64,000 bases of DNA from Pygmaiobacter massiliensis (GTDB taxonomy: Bacteria > Bacillota > Clostridia > Oscillospirales > Ruminococcaceae). Both the position numbers and the translations under genes were made by a program. The stretch covers positions 682,001 to 746,000 of the forward strand of contig NZ_OAML01000002.1 in the NCBI RefSeq assembly GCF_900199435.1, read 5' to 3'. Position 1 is the first letter of the stretch. Every line of letters begins with the position of its first letter. Of this stretch, positions 18,184 through 27,043 are shown piece by piece. The notes beneath the pieces are model-generated. The model saw only the letters and a list, made by a program, of their open reading frames with translations. It did no database searches and was not told the DNA's origin.

Positions 18184-18777
18184 TTATTTTAAAATATTAT
18201 CCAGCGCACCGATAAGCGCCTCGCTTGAGATGGTGCCATTGGCATAGGCCACAAGGTTACCGTCAGCATCAATGACGTATGTGGCAGGGATTGCAGAAAC
18301 ACCGTAGGTTTTTGCCGCGTCCAGGTCAAGGTCAAAATAAACCGGGAAAGTAAAACCTTCTTTATCAATATGTGCCTGCGCTTTTTCCTGCGTTTCGCGC
18401 TGCCCATCCGTCATGTTAACCATGGCAAAATGAACTTTATCCTTATATTCTGCATATACTTTTTCAAAATCCGGCATTTCACTTTTGCACGGGCCGCACC
18501 AGCTGGCCCAGAAGTTCAGTACAATAGGCTTGCCTTTTAGCGAATCCAGCGTTACGGCATTACCTTTTGCATCATACACTGTAAAACTGGGAGCGGGCTG
18601 CAGCTGCTGGCTGCTGGCGTTTTCTGACGAGGCGGCTCCGGCACTTGGTTTTGTCAGTGTGTCATTGGCATAGCGCGGTTTTAAAATACTGTATCCAAGC
18701 CCTGCTATCAAAAGCAGTAAAACCAAAACCAATACAATCAGCAACGTTTTCTTCTTATCTTCCATAAAATTGCTCAC
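18184..18777 (-). CDS. TlpA/ResA-like membrane-anchored thiol-disulfide oxidoreductase
   Basis: A 197-residue extracytoplasmic thioredoxin-fold protein. A signal anchor at about 11-30 is followed by a Ser/Ala linker and the AhpC/TSA-like fold with WASWCGPCK (Cys94, Cys97) and the cis-proline region SAIPATYV. Such proteins reduce disulfides outside the membrane using electrons passed by CcdA. It lies 42 nt after ccdA, a functional pair. Cytochrome c maturation genes are absent nearby, so its client protein is unknown. Confidence 0.9.
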   Translation of the reverse strand: MSNFMEDKKKTLLIVLVLVLLLLIAGLGYSILKPRYANDTLTKPSAGAASSENASSQQLQPAPSFTVYDAKGNAVTLDSLKGKPIVLNFWASWCGPCKSEMPDFEKVYAEYKDKVHFAMVNMTDGQRETQEKAQAHIDKEGFTFPVYFDLDLDAAKTYGVSAIPATYVIDADGNLVAYANGTISSEALIGALDNILK

Positions 18778-18819
18778 TTTCTTTTACAAATACACAGCAG
18801 AGTTTTATCTGCCGAAGCG

Positions 18820-19488
18820 CTAGAAGCTCAGCACCGCAAGAAGTTTCCCCATGGTGCCCGTCATCATCAATACGCCAACCAACACGAGCAAGCCGCCACA
18901 GATCAGGTTGATAATGCGGTAGTTGTTTTTAATCCAGTCGAAGGTAGCTTTTAGCCGTTCAATCAGCAGAGCACTAAGCAAAAACGGTACCCCAAGCCCC
19001 AGCGAGTACGCCAACAGCATGAACACACCTTTTACTACCGAGCCCTGCTGAGAAGCCAGCATCAGCGCAGAGCCGAGGAACGCACCGACGCAAGGTGTCC
19101 AGCCGATAGAAAACACCATGCCAAACAGTGCCGAAGAGAAAAAGCCCACGGGGCGCATTGTGGTTTGCAGCTTGCGGTTTGCATTTAAAAAGCCTATTTT
19201 GAGCACGCCCATAAAGTTAAGCCCAAAGATAATGACAATAAGCCCTGTTACAATGTTTACCGCTGTTTGATGTCGGGAAAGCACTCCCCCCAGCGATGCA
19301 GCGGCTGCGCCAAGCAAAACAAACAGCGTGGTAAACCCGGCAATAAACCCAACCGCATTGGTCAGGGTTTTGTGGGTGCTGGTTTGTCCCCCGCCTGCAA
19401 AATAAACCAGATAAATTGGGAGCATCGGCAGTAAACAGGGTGAAATGAAAGTAATGATGCCCTCCAAAAATGAGATTAAATATTCCAT
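18820..19488 (-). CDS. ccdA: CcdA-type thiol-disulfide electron carrier
   Basis: A 222-residue polytopic membrane protein of the CcdA/DsbD-beta family. It moves reducing power from cytoplasmic thioredoxin to TlpA/ResA-type proteins outside. Recognisable are EGIITFISPCLLPMLPIYL near the N-terminus, with the first redox cysteine after SP, and SIGWTPCVGAFLGSAL carrying the second. It starts the ccdA-tlpA operon and is preceded by a promoter with a Crp/Fnr-like palindrome. Confidence 0.93.
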   Translation of the reverse strand: MEYLISFLEGIITFISPCLLPMLPIYLVYFAGGGQTSTHKTLTNAVGFIAGFTTLFVLLGAAAASLGGVLSRHQTAVNIVTGLIVIIFGLNFMGVLKIGFLNANRKLQTTMRPVGFFSSALFGMVFSIGWTPCVGAFLGSALMLASQQGSVVKGVFMLLAYSLGLGVPFLLSALLIERLKATFDWIKNNYRIINLICGGLLVLVGVLMMTGTMGKLLAVLSF

Positions 19489-19553
19489 ATACAGCCTTAG
19501 GCCTGCGCAGGGCAGCCGCTCCTTTCTGTGCGTGGCACATATTTATTATTTTT

Positions 19554-19595
19554 ATTATGCCGCATTTTTACTTTTATTTCTGTAACTTTGTCACT
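19554..19595 (-). promoter_or_regulatory. ccdA promoter with Crp/Fnr-type palindrome at about -41
   Basis: Reading leftward, the 15-bp palindrome AGTGAC-aaa-GTTACA (19595-19581), exactly 21 nt, then the -10 box CATAAT (19559-19554). There is no good -35 box, as expected for an activator-dependent class II promoter. The trxA promoter at 23348-23389 has the same layout. Confidence 0.6.
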
Positions 19596-19607
19596 AACAT
19601 TTAATTG

Positions 19608-19636
19608 TTGCCGAAATATGTGAAAGAGGTTATAAT
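19608..19636 (+). promoter_or_regulatory. Promoter of the Crp/Fnr regulator gene
   Basis: TTGCCG (19608-19613), a 17-nt spacer and TATAAT (19631-19636). The ccdA palindrome at 19581-19595 lies about 55 bp upstream of this start and may also be used for autoregulation. Confidence 0.55.
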
Positions 19637-19711
19637 AAGGTAAATCACAGTAGTTTTATAGGAAATTGGCCCGCTGCGAGAAAATCAGCAGGGCGATAAA
19701 GGAGTGGGATT

Positions 19712-20386
19712 ATGGTTTGCGAACGCTGCAAAGCGCTGTTTGCACAGCGTTTTTCTTTTTGGGAGCATCTGTCGGAAGAAGAGCGCAATCTGCTGTGTGA
19801 AAGCACAAATGAAGCCAGCTATAAAAAAGGGCAAACGGTACACAGCGGCGGCGATGACTGCCTTGGCATATTGCTCGTTCGTTCTGGCCAGCTGCGGGTA
19901 TATATGCTTTCTGATGAAGGCCGGGAGATTACCCTGTATCGGCTTTTTGCCGGGGATACCTGTATTCTCGCAGCTTCTTGCGTGCTGAATGCAATCACCT
20001 TTGACGTTGCCATCGACGCAGAAGAAGATACCGAGCTATACCAAATCAATGCTGCTGCTTTTCGCACGCTTTCTGAGCATAATGTTTACGCTGAAAACTT
20101 CGGCTTGCAGATTGTCAGCGCACGTTTTTCGGACGTAATGTGGGCGATGCAGCAGATTTTGTTTATGAGTTTTGATCGCCGTCTTGCCATCTTTTTGATT
20201 GACGAAGTAGCAAAAACCGGCGAAGATACCATTCATCTCACCCATGAGCAGATTGCCAAATATATGGGCAGCGCACGAGAGGTTGTCACCCGTATGCTGA
20301 AATACTTCGCTGGCGAAGGATTGGTAGAGCTATCGCGTGGCGGGGTGAAAATCCTCGACAAAAAGCGCCTGCGCGAACTTATTTAA
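19712..20386 (+). CDS. Crp/Fnr-family transcription regulator
   Basis: A 224-residue regulator. A cyclic-nucleotide-binding-type beta barrel (about 15-130) is followed by a long helix and a winged helix-turn-helix near 170-215 with THEQIAKYMGSAREVVTRML, which matches the recognition-helix pattern of the family. An N-terminal C3-x2-C6 pair, with further cysteines near 29 and 50, could hold an iron-sulfur cluster as in Fnr, or sense thiols; this is inference. It diverges from ccdA and converges on the CoA-disulfide-reductase operon, its probable targets. Confidence 0.92.
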   Translation: MVCERCKALFAQRFSFWEHLSEEERNLLCESTNEASYKKGQTVHSGGDDCLGILLVRSGQLRVYMLSDEGREITLYRLFAGDTCILAASCVLNAITFDVAIDAEEDTELYQINAAAFRTLSEHNVYAENFGLQIVSARFSDVMWAMQQILFMSFDRRLAIFLIDEVAKTGEDTIHLTHEQIAKYMGSAREVVTRMLKYFAGEGLVELSRGGVKILDKKRLRELI

Positions 20387-20404
20387 TATGAACCAACAAA
20401 AAAT

Positions 20405-20440
20405 AAAAGCACCCGGCTTTGCAAAAAGCCGGGTGCTTTT
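20405..20440. terminator. Bidirectional terminator
   Basis: A perfect 16-bp stem, AAAAGCACCCGGCTTT (20405-20420) with AAAGCCGGGTGCTTTT (20425-20440), between the converging regulator and CoA-disulfide-reductase genes. Confidence 0.9.
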
Positions 20441-20448
20441 TCTTTATT

Positions 20449-22890
20449 TTAGATAAACAGGGACATATCGGATTCTTCGGCATTCGCAATCATTGCGGCC
20501 GCACCGCCCAGTTTCACGCCGTCGATAAGTTCCGCCGGGGTAATTCCCATGACGTCCATACTCATCGAGCAGGCCACCAGCTCAACACCGTTTTGTTGAG
20601 CTAAGTGAATCAGATCTTCAAGGCTGGAGATATTTTTGTTTTGCATTACGCCGCGAATCATCTTTGCGCCCATACCGCCCATGTTCATTTTAGAAAGCCC
20701 TAATTTTTTAGAGCCGCGCGGCATCATCTTTCCAAACATGGTAGACATAAAATCTTTTTTGACATGCACTTTTTCGGGTTTGCGCAGCACATTAAGGCCC
20801 CAAAAAGTGAAGAACATGCTCACCTTGCGCCCCATGGCAGCTGCGGCATTTGCGATAATGAAAGATGCAATTGCCTTATCCAGATCCCCTGAGAACACAA
20901 TAATGTTCTTTTTGTCTTTTTCCATCTCGCCCGCCGGCTTAACTGGGCAGGCCGCAGCTTTACGCACCCGGGCAACACAGACACCTTTTTCGCTTTGCAT
21001 GCCGCAAAATTCATTGCCGGTACGGCGGCAAAACCCTTCGAGATCACTTGCAAACGCAGGGTCTGTGGTGGAAATTTCAATCATCTGGCCGGGCGCCGCT
21101 TCTTCGAGTGCACCCGAAAGCCGCACGATAGGTCCGGGGCATTGCAGGCCGCAGGCATCCAGTTTTTTCACCTCTGCAGTAGCCCCAATGTGCTCAATTT
21201 TCGGCGTGGGCGCCTTAGGCAAAGAAGTCGGCGCTTTGCCAAAAATGGAATGATACAGCCGATAACCACCACTCAGGTTATAAACGTCAAACCCATTTTG
21301 AGAAAGAATTCTGGACCCGATATAGCCACGCAAACCAATCTGGCAAGTCAGATAAACTGGCTTTGTAGCATCCAGCTCCTGCAAGCGGTCGCGCAATTCA
21401 TCAAGTGGAATATTGATGAACCCAGGCAATGAGCCGTTTGCGTATTCCAGCGGGGTGCGGGTATCCAGCAAAGTCACACTGCCATCCTGCGGCAACGCAG
21501 CAACATCATGCCAGTGGAACTGTTTGACCTTTCCGGTAAGGACGTTTTCTATCGCAAAGCCAGCCATATTTACCGGGTCTTTGGCAGAGCCATAAGGCGG
21601 CGCATAGCAAAGCTCCAGCTCGGTCAGGTCATATGCCGTCATTCCGGCACGAATGGCAGTTGCAAATACGTCACAGCGTTTGTCTACGCCGTCATAGCCA
21701 ACGACTTGAGCGCCTAAAATTTTACCGGTTTCTTTTTCAAACAGGGTCTTGATGGACATATTAACCGCGCCCGGATAGTAGCCGGCATGATTGGCGGAGT
21801 AGGTGTACATTTTATCGTACGCAACGCCTGCACGCTTGGCGGCTTTTTCATTCAGTCCCGTCGCCGCAACGGTCAAGTCAAATACCTTCAGCACCGAAGA
21901 GCCCTGCGTACCACGGTAGCTTTTGTGCAGGCCGCAGATGTTATCCGCCGCAATACGCCCCTGCTTGTTGGCAGGGCCCGCGAGCGGTACATATCCCGGC
22001 TGCCCGGTAACGAAATCTTTGATGGCAATCGCATCGCCCACCGCAAAAATATCCGGATCAGAGGTGTGCATCTCATCATCTACAATAATGGCGCCTCGCT
22101 CATTGACGCTAAGTCCTGCATCACGTGCCAGCGCACTTTCAGGTCGCACGCCAATGGCCAGTATCACAAAGTCAGCTGTCATCTCTGTGCCCGAAACTTT
22201 AACAGCGAGGTCTTTTTCAGTTTCCCGCACGCCCTCCAGCGATGCACCCAGCCGCAGCGTTACCCCTTTGGCCGTCATATGTGCTTCCACTTCTCGTGCC
22301 ATTTCGGGATCAAGCGGTGCAATTACTTGATCGCTCATCTCTACCAGCGTAACGGCCACCCCTGCGGCAGTCAAGTTTTCGGCCATCTCTACGCCAATAA
22401 AGCCGCCGCCGACCACCACGGCGCGTTTGGGGTGATGGGTATCGATAAATTCGCGAATGCGGTAGGTGTCCGGGATACTGCGTAGTGTGAAAACCCAATC
22501 TCCTGTAAGACCCGGCAGGTTGGGGCGCACCGGCTCTGCACCGGGCGAAAGAATCAATTTGTCATAGCTTTCGGTATAAATTTCTCCGGTGGAGTGGTTT
22601 TTCACCTTTACTTCTTTTTTGCTGCGGTCAATTGCCGTCACCTCTTGCCGGGTGCGCACATCTACTGCAAAACGGGCATAAAAGCTTTGCGGGGTTTGCA
22701 AGGTAAGTGCCGATTTTTGCGTAATTTCACCGCCGATGTAATACGGCAAACCACAGTTTGCAAACGAGATATACTCGCCTTTTTCAAATAAAACAATTTC
22801 AGCCTTTTCATCCAGTCTGCGTAAACGTGCAGCAGCAGAGGCGCCGCCTGCAACACCGCCGACAATCAAAACCTTTTTCGTATGTTCCAT
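20449..22890 (-). CDS. CoA-disulfide reductase-like FAD oxidoreductase fused to rhodanese, TusA and DsrE domains
   Basis: An 813-residue cytosolic fusion. Residues about 1-445 are an FAD/NAD(P) disulfide oxidoreductase with VLIVGGVAGGASAAARL and the single redox cysteine of CoA-disulfide reductases in SFANCGLPYYIGG (Cys46). Next is a rhodanese domain with a catalytic cysteine in YLTCQIGLRGY (about 455-550), then a TusA domain (LDACGLQCPGPI, near 575-645) and a DsrE/F-like domain to the end. These parts handle persulfide sulfur: reduction of CoA or protein persulfides and sulfur relay. The ATG at 22890 has GGAGGG 6 nt upstream. It is 80 nt behind trxA. Confidence 0.92.
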   Translation of the reverse strand: MEHTKKVLIVGGVAGGASAAARLRRLDEKAEIVLFEKGEYISFANCGLPYYIGGEITQKSALTLQTPQSFYARFAVDVRTRQEVTAIDRSKKEVKVKNHSTGEIYTESYDKLILSPGAEPVRPNLPGLTGDWVFTLRSIPDTYRIREFIDTHHPKRAVVVGGGFIGVEMAENLTAAGVAVTLVEMSDQVIAPLDPEMAREVEAHMTAKGVTLRLGASLEGVRETEKDLAVKVSGTEMTADFVILAIGVRPESALARDAGLSVNERGAIIVDDEMHTSDPDIFAVGDAIAIKDFVTGQPGYVPLAGPANKQGRIAADNICGLHKSYRGTQGSSVLKVFDLTVAATGLNEKAAKRAGVAYDKMYTYSANHAGYYPGAVNMSIKTLFEKETGKILGAQVVGYDGVDKRCDVFATAIRAGMTAYDLTELELCYAPPYGSAKDPVNMAGFAIENVLTGKVKQFHWHDVAALPQDGSVTLLDTRTPLEYANGSLPGFINIPLDELRDRLQELDATKPVYLTCQIGLRGYIGSRILSQNGFDVYNLSGGYRLYHSIFGKAPTSLPKAPTPKIEHIGATAEVKKLDACGLQCPGPIVRLSGALEEAAPGQMIEISTTDPAFASDLEGFCRRTGNEFCGMQSEKGVCVARVRKAAACPVKPAGEMEKDKKNIIVFSGDLDKAIASFIIANAAAAMGRKVSMFFTFWGLNVLRKPEKVHVKKDFMSTMFGKMMPRGSKKLGLSKMNMGGMGAKMIRGVMQNKNISSLEDLIHLAQQNGVELVACSMSMDVMGITPAELIDGVKLGGAAAMIANAEESDMSLFI

Positions 22891-22970
22891 TGTTGTCCCT
22901 CCGGTTATTTGTTCAAAACAAGACGAAGCAGGCAAACGGCTACCGCTTACCTGCTTTGCTGCCAAGCAGC

Positions 22971-23282
22971 TTACTGGTTGATAAAACTTTGCAGAGCAGC
23001 CTTGGGCTTTACGCCAACCGAGGTGCCGGTCACTTTGCCATCTTTAAAAAGCAGCAACGTGGGGATGCTCATTACATTGAAAGCTGATGCCAGCATCGGC
23101 TGTTCATCTACATTAATTTTGCCTACTTTCACTGCGTTTTGCTCTTTGGCAAGTTCATCTACCACGGGTGAAAGCATTTTGCACGGGCCACACCAGCTCG
23201 CCCAAAAGTCTACCAAAACAGGCTGGGAAGCGTTCAAAACTTCGGTTTCGAAATTATCTTTTGTAAGCGTAATCACAGACAT
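22971..23282 (-). CDS. trxA: Thioredoxin
   Basis: A 103-residue cytosolic thioredoxin with WASWCGPCK (Cys31, Cys34) and the cis-proline SIPTLLLF. The ATG at 23282 with AGGAG 8 nt upstream is used; the upstream extension to 23306 has no ribosome site. It heads an operon with the CoA-disulfide-reductase-like fusion, so it may reduce the persulfides that enzyme handles. Its promoter carries a Crp/Fnr-type site. No thioredoxin reductase gene is adjacent. Confidence 0.95.
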   Translation of the reverse strand: MSVITLTKDNFETEVLNASQPVLVDFWASWCGPCKMLSPVVDELAKEQNAVKVGKINVDEQPMLASAFNVMSIPTLLLFKDGKVTGTSVGVKPKAALQSFINQ

Positions 23283-23347
23283 ATTTATTTCTCCTTTATT
23301 CGGCAATGCCGTTATGTGTTGTTAAAGAGGTTTTTCTTGATGTTTTT

Positions 23348-23389
23348 AGTATATCCGTTTTGCAAGGCTGCATCTGTGATTACATCACA
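23348..23389 (-). promoter_or_regulatory. trxA promoter with Crp/Fnr-type palindrome at about -41
   Basis: Reading leftward, the perfect 15-bp palindrome TGTGAT-gta-ATCACA (23389-23375), 21 nt, then -10 TATACT (23353-23348). The -35 position (CAGATG) is poor. The palindrome centre falls near -41, the class II activator position for Crp/Fnr proteins. Confidence 0.65.
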
Positions 23390-23405
23390 TACCACAAAAA
23401 ATAAA

Positions 23406-23453
23406 AAAACAAGGCACCCGCAGCAGATTCACCGCTTGCTGATACCTTGTTTT
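23406..23453 (-). terminator. Terminator of the HD-GYP/hydrolase operon
   Basis: Stem AACAAGG with CCTTGTT plus an inner CAGCA/TGCTG helix, followed leftward by a long T run, directly after the hydrolase stop. Confidence 0.7.
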
Positions 23454-23457
23454 TCAT

Positions 23458-24333
23458 TTAATCGATAGCTTTCGACTTTACTGGTGAAAGGCTGTTAAGC
23501 CATTTCCATAAAACTGAAACAAACTCTTCGGGCCGCTCTTTCGGGGCCCAGTGCTTGCACCCGGCCATAAGGTGCAGCGTAGCATTGCAGCTTGCAGCTG
23601 CTTGCTTTACCTCTGCTGTTGGCACCAATGGGTCTTTGTCGCCCTGCACAAATAACACCGGCATCTGCAACTGCGAAAGCTTTGCCCGATAATCCGGCAC
23701 TGCGCTGGTTTTGGTTAGCGAGCTGCGCTGAAAATCCTGCATGGCGCTTTCTGCCCCTTCTGCGCCGCAAAGTTCTTTCAGCTGCTGCACAAGTGTTTCG
23801 CTTACCTTACTCTTATCTCCCAGTAAACTGGAGGTAATGCTCCAACGTACCAGAAAGTTTGATTGCGCCATCCACCGGTAAGATGTTTTCATCAAACCTG
23901 TGTTTACATACCAGTGGTAAAATCTGTGCATCGGCATCTTGCCTACGAGCCCCCAAGAATCTACCGGCACGAGTGCTGTTATCTCGTCCGGATATGCCAA
24001 TGCATAGCCAATGGCAAGCGCACCGCCCATCGAAAGGCCCGCCAGTACAAATTGCTCAAGCTTTAGCTGCTGCACAACCTGGTGCAGTGCCGAAAGGTGC
24101 TTTCCGTAAAACTCCGGGCCTGCAAACCCGACTGCCCGGTCGCTCTTGCCGTAGCCCGGCAAATCTACCGCTATCACACGGCAATGCTGGGCAAGCAGCG
24201 GCATTACCTCTGCCCAGGAGAGCATTGCAGAGTCTAGCCCTGCGCCGTGCAGCAGCATTACCGTAGTGCTGCCTTCCCCCGCTTCATACAGGTGCACCTG
24301 CCCCAGTGTTGTATGTATCTGCTGTTCTCTCAT
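23458..24333 (-). CDS. Alpha/beta-fold hydrolase
   Basis: A 291-residue cytosolic hydrolase. The oxyanion segment LLHGAG (28-32), the nucleophile elbow GLSMGG (Ser101), an acid in QGDKDPLV (Asp232 or 234) and His261 in GCKHWAPKERPEEF form the expected triad. It resembles lipase/esterase or C-C bond hydrolase members; the substrate is unknown. It overlaps the preceding HD-GYP gene by 4 nt (ATGA), so both come from one transcript. Confidence 0.87.
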   Translation of the reverse strand: MREQQIHTTLGQVHLYEAGEGSTTVMLLHGAGLDSAMLSWAEVMPLLAQHCRVIAVDLPGYGKSDRAVGFAGPEFYGKHLSALHQVVQQLKLEQFVLAGLSMGGALAIGYALAYPDEITALVPVDSWGLVGKMPMHRFYHWYVNTGLMKTSYRWMAQSNFLVRWSITSSLLGDKSKVSETLVQQLKELCGAEGAESAMQDFQRSSLTKTSAVPDYRAKLSQLQMPVLFVQGDKDPLVPTAEVKQAAASCNATLHLMAGCKHWAPKERPEEFVSVLWKWLNSLSPVKSKAID

Positions 24334-25268
24334 GCATTTCCCCGCCCTTCACTTTTTATAAGGCCTTTGCGCTGTAGATAGCAACACAGCGCTTCTACAC
24401 ATTTATCGTCGAACTGCACACCGGCGCAGCGTCTGAGTTCTACTGCTGCTTCGGTGGGGGTTTTACCTTTGTTATAAGGCCGCACGGTGACCATGGCATC
24501 GTAAGAATCCGCCACCGCAATGATGGCCGCAGCAGGATGAATTTGTGTTGCGGTAAGCCCCTCCGGGTAACCTTTGCCATCCGGCCTTTCGTGGTGCTCT
24601 TTTACAATGCGTGCAATTTCATCCCCAAACACGGGGCGAACCATTTCTGCTGAAATTGCAGCATGTTCCTTCATCATTTCGTATTCTTTTTCATCCAGCC
24701 TGGCCGGTTTAATTAGTATCTCTTTCGGCACCTTGCATTTGCCCACATCGTGGAAACGAGCTGCAAAAAACAAATCATGCAAACCGCTGGCTGGGTAGTT
24801 CATCTCTCGTGCAATCCGCATGGCAAGTTTTCGCACCCTGTCGCAGTGCATGCGTGTGTCCCCGTCTATTTCTTGCAGCGCTTCCATTACATCCAAAAGC
24901 GCCCGGTTGGTTTCGGCATCCTGCTCAAATCGGCTTTCGTTGCTAAATAGAATCATCTGCAACGGATCCAGTACGTGAAACGGCAGCAATGTTTCGTTTT
25001 CGGTAAAATAAAAAATGTCTCCGGGGCCGAGCGTAATTTCCGGCTCTCCCTGCGGTAACAGTTTAATACGGCCAGATAAAATATAATACGCCTCAGTTTC
25101 ACCCGGGCATTCCAACTCTTGAAAACCACCCTGAACCCCTTGCGGCATAGAATAAAACACCATTTCCATACCCTGCACACTAATCATTTGGCGTGCACAA
25201 TTACCCTGTTCAATGCTATGGGTATGGGCTAGATAATCTCCATTGAGCCTTATGGTAAGTCCTTTCAT
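24330..25268 (-). CDS. Cupin domain fused to an HD-GYP phosphodiesterase
   Basis: A 312-residue protein. Residues about 30-110 look like a cupin (GETEAYYILSGRIKLLPQGE, then GPGDIFYF). From about 120 onward is an HD-GYP domain with HD at 173-174 (ARFHDVGK) and HHERPDGKGYPEGL (225-238). HD-GYP enzymes usually hydrolyse cyclic dinucleotides such as c-di-GMP. The cupin may sense a small ligand and gate the activity. It is the first gene of a two-gene operon with the hydrolase. Confidence 0.85.
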   Translation of the reverse strand: MKGLTIRLNGDYLAHTHSIEQGNCARQMISVQGMEMVFYSMPQGVQGGFQELECPGETEAYYILSGRIKLLPQGEPEITLGPGDIFYFTENETLLPFHVLDPLQMILFSNESRFEQDAETNRALLDVMEALQEIDGDTRMHCDRVRKLAMRIAREMNYPASGLHDLFFAARFHDVGKCKVPKEILIKPARLDEKEYEMMKEHAAISAEMVRPVFGDEIARIVKEHHERPDGKGYPEGLTATQIHPAAAIIAVADSYDAMVTVRPYNKGKTPTEAAVELRRCAGVQFDDKCVEALCCYLQRKGLIKSEGRGNA

Positions 25269-25471
25269 GCTGCAACCTCTTCTTTGCTATTGGCGTTATT
25301 TTTATAGATGATGTGGTTTTAATTTCTAATAACGGAACCGCATTTCGTCTTTTTCGGGCGATACCCTGTTTTTCCTATAATTTTATATTACCATATTTTT
25401 CCTACTATTTTAATATAAATTGCAAGATAATAATACTGATCTATTTCATCTGCTTATTATTTAGGTGGATA

Positions 25472-25510
25472 AAAAAAGCCTTGGCAATTTTGATGCCAAG
25501 GCTTTTTATT
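25472..25510 (-). terminator. Terminator of the amino-acid ABC importer operon
   Basis: A 14-bp stem, AAAAAGCCTTGGCA with TGCCAAGGCTTTTT, around a 7-nt loop. It overlaps the stop of the ATPase gene. Confidence 0.85.
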
Positions 25511-26246
25511 AGAGCACTTTCGATAGAAAATCCTTCAAACGCGGATTTTCCGGATTTATAAAAAACTCTGAAGATGGCTTATCTTCACCAATTTTTCCGT
25601 CGCTGATGAAGATAACCCGGTCGGCAACTTCTCGGGCAAAACCCATCTCGTGGGTAACCACCACCATCGTCATGCCGCTTTCGGCAAGGCCGCGCATAAC
25701 CTCAAGCACTTCGCCGACCATCTCGGGGTCCAGCGCACTTGTAGGCTCGTCAAACAGCATAACGTCCGGGTTCATTGCCAGTGCACGCACAATTGCAACG
25801 CGCTGTTTTTGCCCGCCGGAAAGCTGACTTGGATACGAAGTCGCCTTTTCTTCCAAGCCTACTTTGGCCAGCAGCTCATGGGCAAGCTGTTCCGCTTGTG
25901 CTTTCGACATTTTTTTAATTTTGATGGGCGCCGCTGTGATATTGTCCAGCACTGTCATGTTATTAAACAGGTTAAACTGCTGAAACACCATACCGATTTT
26001 TTGCCGGTGCTGGTTGATGTCTGTCTTTTTGTCACAGATATTCACGCCCTCAAAGACAATTTCGCCTTCGCTCGGGATTTCGAGCAGGTTCATGCAGCGC
26101 AAAAAGGTACTTTTGCCAGAGCCGGACGGGCCGATAACTGCTACAACTTCACCTTTGTGGATTTCGGTATCGATACCGTTTAACACGGTCAGCTTACCAA
26201 AGTTTTTTACGAGTCTGCGGACTTCAATCAGGCTATTTGTTTCCAT
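25509..26246 (-). CDS. Polar amino-acid ABC importer, ATPase subunit
   Basis: A 245-residue GlnQ/HisP-type ATPase. Walker [10 protein letters not shown], signature [10 protein letters not shown], Walker [14 protein letters not shown] and the switch histidine after [10 protein letters not shown] are all present. It powers uptake through the permease at 26233 and binding protein at 27044. The ATG at 26246 lies 14 nt inside the permease gene, with AAGGA 9 nt upstream; this makes translational coupling likely. Confidence 0.95.
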   Translation of the reverse strand: METNSLIEVRRLVKNFGKLTVLNGIDTEIHKGEVVAVIGPSGSGKSTFLRCMNLLEIPSEGEIVFEGVNICDKKTDINQHRQKIGMVFQQFNLFNNMTVLDNITAAPIKIKKMSKAQAEQLAHELLAKVGLEEKATSYPSQLSGGQKQRVAIVRALAMNPDVMLFDEPTSALDPEMVGEVLEVMRGLAESGMTMVVVTHEMGFAREVADRVIFISDGKIGEDKPSSEFFINPENPRLKDFLSKVL

Positions 26247-26934
26247 TTGCCATTTTCCTTTCTGCGAACGCAATCAATCTCGAGGTAGAGAAGGTCAAAA
26301 TGAAGTAGATGATAGCCGCAATGGCCAGCGATTCCAGCTGAATGTATGTGATAGCGATAACATCGTTGGTGCGGAACATCAGGTCTGCAATGCCGATAAC
26401 CGAAACAATCGAGGATTCTTTGATAACCGTGACAAACTCGTTGCCAAGCGCAGGCAGAATGTTTTTGATTGCCTGTGGCAGAATCACCATCTTCATCGTC
26501 TGCGACTGCTTAAAGCCCAGCGAGCGCGCCGCTTCCATCTGGCCACGGTCTACTGATTGGATGCCGGAACGAATGATTTCAGCCACATATGCGCAGCTGT
26601 TGAGGCTCATTGCAAAGATGCCGGCTGCAAAGCGCGGAAAGTTTGGAATAAAGCCAATGTCAGGAATCTGGATACCTGTCATCGGCAGGCCGTAGAAGAT
26701 AAACATAAGCTGAATCATCAATGGTGTGCCGCGGATAAACTCTATGTAGGCGGTTGCCACCCAGCGCAGCGGCTTTACGTTGCTCATGCGCATTACAGCG
26801 ACCAACGTACCAAGCACAGTGCCGAACAACACTGCGAAAAACGCAATGATAAGTGTATTCTGCACACCTTCTAAAAAGAAGCTTTGGTACCGCGACAGCA
26901 GCTTCGCCATGCGGTCAAAAAATACAAAATCCAT
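26233..26934 (-). CDS. Polar amino-acid ABC importer, permease subunit
   Basis: A 233-residue HisM/GlnP-family inner-membrane permease with about five helices. The conserved EAA loop is visible as [20 protein letters not shown], with [15 protein letters not shown] earlier in the protein. A single permease gene implies a homodimeric channel. It sits between the binding-protein and ATPase genes. Confidence 0.94.
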   Translation of the reverse strand: MDFVFFDRMAKLLSRYQSFFLEGVQNTLIIAFFAVLFGTVLGTLVAVMRMSNVKPLRWVATAYIEFIRGTPLMIQLMFIFYGLPMTGIQIPDIGFIPNFPRFAAGIFAMSLNSCAYVAEIIRSGIQSVDRGQMEAARSLGFKQSQTMKMVILPQAIKNILPALGNEFVTVIKESSIVSVIGIADLMFRTNDVIAITYIQLESLAIAAIIYFILTFSTSRLIAFAERKMANGNK

Positions 26935-26989
26935 ATTTTCCCTTTCTGCCGGTTTGGCGAAAACGCGCCTACCGCTTTAGACAAGCCAA

Positions 26990-27015
26990 TCCTTGCACAC
27001 TTTCGTGTGCAAGGA
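26990..27015 (-). other. Intercistronic hairpin behind the binding-protein gene
   Basis: A perfect 11-bp stem, TCCTTGCACAC (26990-27000) with GTGTGCAAGGA (27005-27015), and a tetraloop. There is no T tract, so it is probably not a terminator. It may protect the upstream binding-protein message from 3' decay and so give more binding protein than permease. Confidence 0.6.
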
Positions 27016-27043
27016 TGAGCTTAGTGACTGTTTTATTTTAAGG

